From assembly GCA_036265435.1 (NCBI GenBank), contig DATAPB010000115.1, positions 1-16,197 of the forward strand: DNA of 16,197 bases, given 5' to 3'. How positions within the stretch are numbered: position 1 is the first letter of the stretch; every line of letters starts with the position of its first letter. Shown here piece by piece: positions 14,057-16,197 of the stretch. Position numbers and translations under genes: made by a program. A model generated the notes under the pieces. It saw only the letters and a list, made by a program, of their open reading frames with translations, searched no databases and was not told where the DNA came from. Origin of the DNA: DASUPK01 sp036265435. Lineage in GTDB: Bacteria; Actinomycetota; Thermoleophilia; Solirubrobacterales; 70-9.

Positions 14057-14751
14057 TTGACTCTGCCGAGCGAGTCTAGCCGCTGCAGTGGCGGAACCCG
14101 CTCGATTGCGGCGGAGATCGAACGGAATTCCCCATACAGCGAGATCACGATCAGGGCGGCCAGCGCGAGGGCCGTCCCGATCGGCGAGAGAACCGTGACG
14201 AGCAGCACCCCGATCATGCCGCCGATCAGACTCGAACCCGTGTCGCCGAGCATTGCGCGCTCACTCAGGGTGAGCCAGGCGCAGAGCGCAACGGCCGGGA
14301 GCAGCGGAGCGATCGGCTCGAGCGGGGCGAGGCTCAGCGACCCGAGGCAGATCACCGCCGCCACCAGCGCAAGCGCCTTCTCCGGCCGTCCCGGTCGGGT
14401 GTCGAGCAGGTTGCCGAGGTGGGCGGTGAGCGCCAGGACGAGCGCGTCCACGACGAGCTCCCCGCCCGTGGCACCGTCGCTGGCCGCCGCGTAGGCGGCG
14501 AGCGCCACGGTCCCCACGGCCTTGATGGCCCCTGTGGACAGCTCCCCCCGAGCCAGCGATCGCCCGTGCCCCCGCCAGCCCCGCGCCGACCCGCCCGCCA
14601 GGTCGTCGATCAGGCCGAGGTACCCGATGCCGCAGAGGAACACAAGCCAGCGATTCAGACCCGCGGTGAGCGCGAGGCCGGCCGTCGCGAGCAGGATCAC
14701 GCCCAGCGGGAAGAGGACCCGGCGGCCGCGGTAGTTCGGTCTCCTCGGCAC
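14053..14751 (-). CDS. Short MraY/WecA-like membrane glycosyl-1-phosphate transferase
   Basis: A 232-residue polytopic membrane protein of the MraY/WecA (glycosyltransferase 4) superfamily, which transfers sugar-phosphate from a UDP-sugar to a polyprenyl phosphate carrier. Recognisable motifs are the Asp pair in GLIDDLAGG (D49-D50), NLLDTRPGRPEK (114-125, counterpart of the NxxD motif) and LGDTGSSLIGG (168-178). About six to seven hydrophobic segments are visible. It is clearly shorter than the 320-360 residues of true MraY, and the histidine-rich loop is not seen, so the substrate may differ or it may be a degenerate paralogue. GTG 14751 overlaps the steA stop by one base (TAGTG), and its stop overlaps the pyrG start (TTGA). 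It occupies the place of mctB/steB in the mycobacterial order, which suggests a cell-envelope role linked to SteA. Confidence 0.8.
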   Translation of the reverse strand: MPRRPNYRGRRVLFPLGVILLATAGLALTAGLNRWLVFLCGIGYLGLIDDLAGGSARGWRGHGRSLARGELSTGAIKAVGTVALAAYAAASDGATGGELVVDALVLALTAHLGNLLDTRPGRPEKALALVAAVICLGSLSLAPLEPIAPLLPAVALCAWLTLSERAMLGDTGSSLIGGMIGVLLVTVLSPIGTALALAALIVISLYGEFRSISAAIERVPPLQRLDSLGRVN

Positions 14752-15755
14752 TACCTGGGCGGATAAAGATGGCTGACGCCCCTGGCGTCGACCAGCGTCT
14801 CGCCGATGCGGAGGCGGGTGAGGAACGTCGACGACATCCCACCGCGGCGGCGCTCGAGGAACTCGACCAGGTTGAACTGCGCGCCGACGCTGACGATCAG
14901 CGAGGCGCCCTTCTCGTAGGCGAGGAGCATGGCGACGTCCTGGCTCGTGCCCGCGGAGGGAACGACCGTGTGGGGCAGCGCGAGCCGCCGCAGGCGCTGC
15001 GAGCCGGGGGCCTCACCGTCGGGATAGGCATGGACGATCAGCTCGGCGCCGCTCCGTAGAGCGGCCTCGCCAGCCGAGTCCATGTCCCCAAGGACCACGT
15101 CGGGGCGCAGCCCCTCGCGGACGATCGCGTCAGCGCCGCCGTCGACCCCCACCAGGATCGGGTTGACGTCCTCGATGTACGCGCGCAGCGCCCTCAGGTC
15201 GCGCACGTGGTCGGTACCCCGGACGACGATGAGGACGTGCCGGTCGCGAAAGCGGGTCTGGGTCTCCGGGAGGTCGATCGCGCCGGAGAGCAGGCCCGCC
15301 TCCTCACGCAGGTGGGCCATCGTGTTCTCAGTGAAGTCGTGCAGCGCCCGGTCGATCCGGGCGCGCTGCGCGTCGAGGTCACGCTCGAGCTGCTCGGCCA
15401 GGAGCGGCCTCCCCTCGGCGATCGGCCTTCCCTCCGAGAAGATCCGGGCTCCTGCGATCTCGAGCCGATCGCCGTCGGAGAGCAGCTCGAAGAGCTCCGG
15501 GCCGGCATCGATCAGCGGGACCCCGGCGCGGACCAAGGCGAGCGGTCCCGTGTTCGGATACGAGCCGTCCGACGACGGTGAGGCATTCAGGGTCGCTCGC
15601 ACACCGCAGGCGGTCAGCTCCTCGGCCGCGATCCGGTCGAGGTTGCGGTGGTCGATCACCGCGATGTCGGCTGGTCCGAGGCGTTTGACCAGCTCCTTCG
15701 TGCGGCGGCCGAGCCGCGCGGACCCGCGGATCGCTGTGGCGGTGGCGATCGCCAT
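14751..15755 (-). CDS. steA: SteA-like cytokinetic ring protein (thiamine-pyrophosphokinase-like fold)
   Basis: A 334-residue homologue of SteA, a division-site protein of Corynebacterium/Mycobacterium involved in cell separation. The C-terminal half resembles a thiamine pyrophosphokinase-like fold: GVDGGAD (203-209), VLGDMDS (221-227), AGTSQDVAMLLAYEKGA (268-284) and GGMSSTFLTRLRIGETLVDA (305-324). The N-terminal part includes HRNLDRIAAEEL (36-47) and ATLNASPSSDGSYPNTGP (54-71). Actinobacterial SteA proteins, as I recall, continue into a C-terminal hydrophobic segment. Here the protein ends at VSHLYPPR with none visible, so it would be soluble or rely on a partner. ATG 15755 is 51 bases downstream of the recN stop, with no strong ribosome site. 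The stop overlaps the start of the MraY-like gene (TAGTG). Enzyme activity on any substrate is unproven. Confidence 0.85.
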   Translation of the reverse strand: MAIATATAIRGSARLGRRTKELVKRLGPADIAVIDHRNLDRIAAEELTACGVRATLNASPSSDGSYPNTGPLALVRAGVPLIDAGPELFELLSDGDRLEIAGARIFSEGRPIAEGRPLLAEQLERDLDAQRARIDRALHDFTENTMAHLREEAGLLSGAIDLPETQTRFRDRHVLIVVRGTDHVRDLRALRAYIEDVNPILVGVDGGADAIVREGLRPDVVLGDMDSAGEAALRSGAELIVHAYPDGEAPGSQRLRRLALPHTVVPSAGTSQDVAMLLAYEKGASLIVSVGAQFNLVEFLERRRGGMSSTFLTRLRIGETLVDARGVSHLYPPR

Positions 15756-15806
15756 CCGCGAGAGCCTACGTCGTCAGGCAGAAGCGGCAGCCGCGAGATC
15801 GGTCGA

Positions 15807-16197
15807 TCAGGCGGCCTCGAGCAGCTCGCGCGCGTGGCGGTCCGCCGCCTCGTCACCGTCGGACCCCCCGAGCATCCGGACGATCTCGGCGACCAGCTCG
15901 TCGCCATCGACCTGCTCGACGGACGCCGTCGCCTGCCCGCTGCCGACGCTCTTCTCGATCCGGAAGTGCCTCTCGGCCATCGACGCGACCTGGGGCAGAT
16001 GGGTGATGCAGAGGACCTGACGCTCCCCACCGAGCGCACGCAGCCTCTCCCCCACCGCCTTCGCCGTCTTGCCTCCCACGCCGGCGTCGATCTCGTCGAA
16101 GACATAGGTCGCCGCCCCACCGGGCGCCCCCTGCCCCGCGAGGGCGAGCATCAACCGCGAGAGCTCGCCCCCGGAGGCGGCGTCCCGCAGCGGGGAG
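15807..16197 (-). CDS. recN: DNA repair ATPase RecN (C-terminal part, 5' end outside window)
   Basis: RecN is an SMC-like ATPase that holds DNA ends during double-strand-break repair. Only the last 129 codons are in the window; the upstream part, including the Walker A motif and coiled coil, lies past the right edge. Visible are the ABC signature SGGELSR near the right edge, Walker B with catalytic glutamate in TYVFDEIDAGVGG, the H-loop LCITHLPQVASM, and the RecN-type C-terminal segment GDELVAEIVRMLGG. The frame stays open to the edge of the window, so nothing indicates truncation. It precedes steA by 51 bases, as in Mycobacterium (Rv1696-Rv1697). Confidence 0.93.
   Translation of the reverse strand, partial: SPLRDAASGGELSRLMLALAGQGAPGGAATYVFDEIDAGVGGKTAKAVGERLRALGGERQVLCITHLPQVASMAERHFRIEKSVGSGQATASVEQVDGDELVAEIVRMLGGSDGDEAADRHARELLEAA

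Overview
The window is compact, GC-rich bacterial chromosomal DNA (roughly 70% GC by eye). Coding is tight, GTG and TTG starts are common, and many genes overlap by 1 to 17 bases. The gene run recN, steA, (one gene), pyrG, ADP-ribose-type NUDIX, xerD matches the order known from Actinomycetota such as Mycobacterium (Rv1696 to Rv1701). With the very high GC, this points to an actinobacterium. A deep-branching class such as Thermoleophilia is my guess, because the MctB/SteB gene of the mycobacterial order is absent and a MraY-like gene sits in its place. There are no tRNA, rRNA, CRISPR, insertion-sequence or phage features, so this is a housekeeping region rather than an island.

Most genes are on the minus strand, so transcription reads right to left. 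In that direction the first block is recN (partial), steA, a short MraY-like membrane glycosyl-phosphotransferase, and pyrG. Next comes a two-gene plus-strand insert: a DUF2182 membrane protein with a methionine-rich tail, and a class I methyltransferase. The second minus-strand block is an M20 peptidase, DUF3866, a NUDIX hydrolase, xerD, mutM, a P1/DmpA-type self-processing hydrolase, recO and a MOSC protein. A lone plus-strand SDR gene follows, and the minus-strand pair dgt and dnaG (running off the left edge) ends the window.

The functional theme is genome maintenance and nucleotide supply: replication priming (DnaG), dNTP control (Dgt), recombination repair (RecO, RecN), oxidised-base excision (MutM), chromosome-dimer resolution (XerD), nucleotide-sugar cleanup (NUDIX) and CTP synthesis (PyrG). 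SteA and the MraY-like protein add a cell-envelope or division element. Several joins are start/stop overlaps (TAGTG, TTGA, GTGA twice, TGATG), which suggests translational coupling. The two convergent junctions are very tight: one base between SDR and MOSC, and a shared CTAG between the methyltransferase and pyrG. I saw no Rho-independent terminator (GC stem plus T-run) anywhere.

The most notable oddities are a MutM whose C-terminal zinc finger has lost one of four cysteines and which carries two insertions and an arginine-rich tail; a SteA that stops without a C-terminal membrane segment, directly coupled to a shortened MraY-like protein; and the Met-rich tail on the DUF2182 protein. I found no clearly undescribed multi-gene defence or biosynthetic system.
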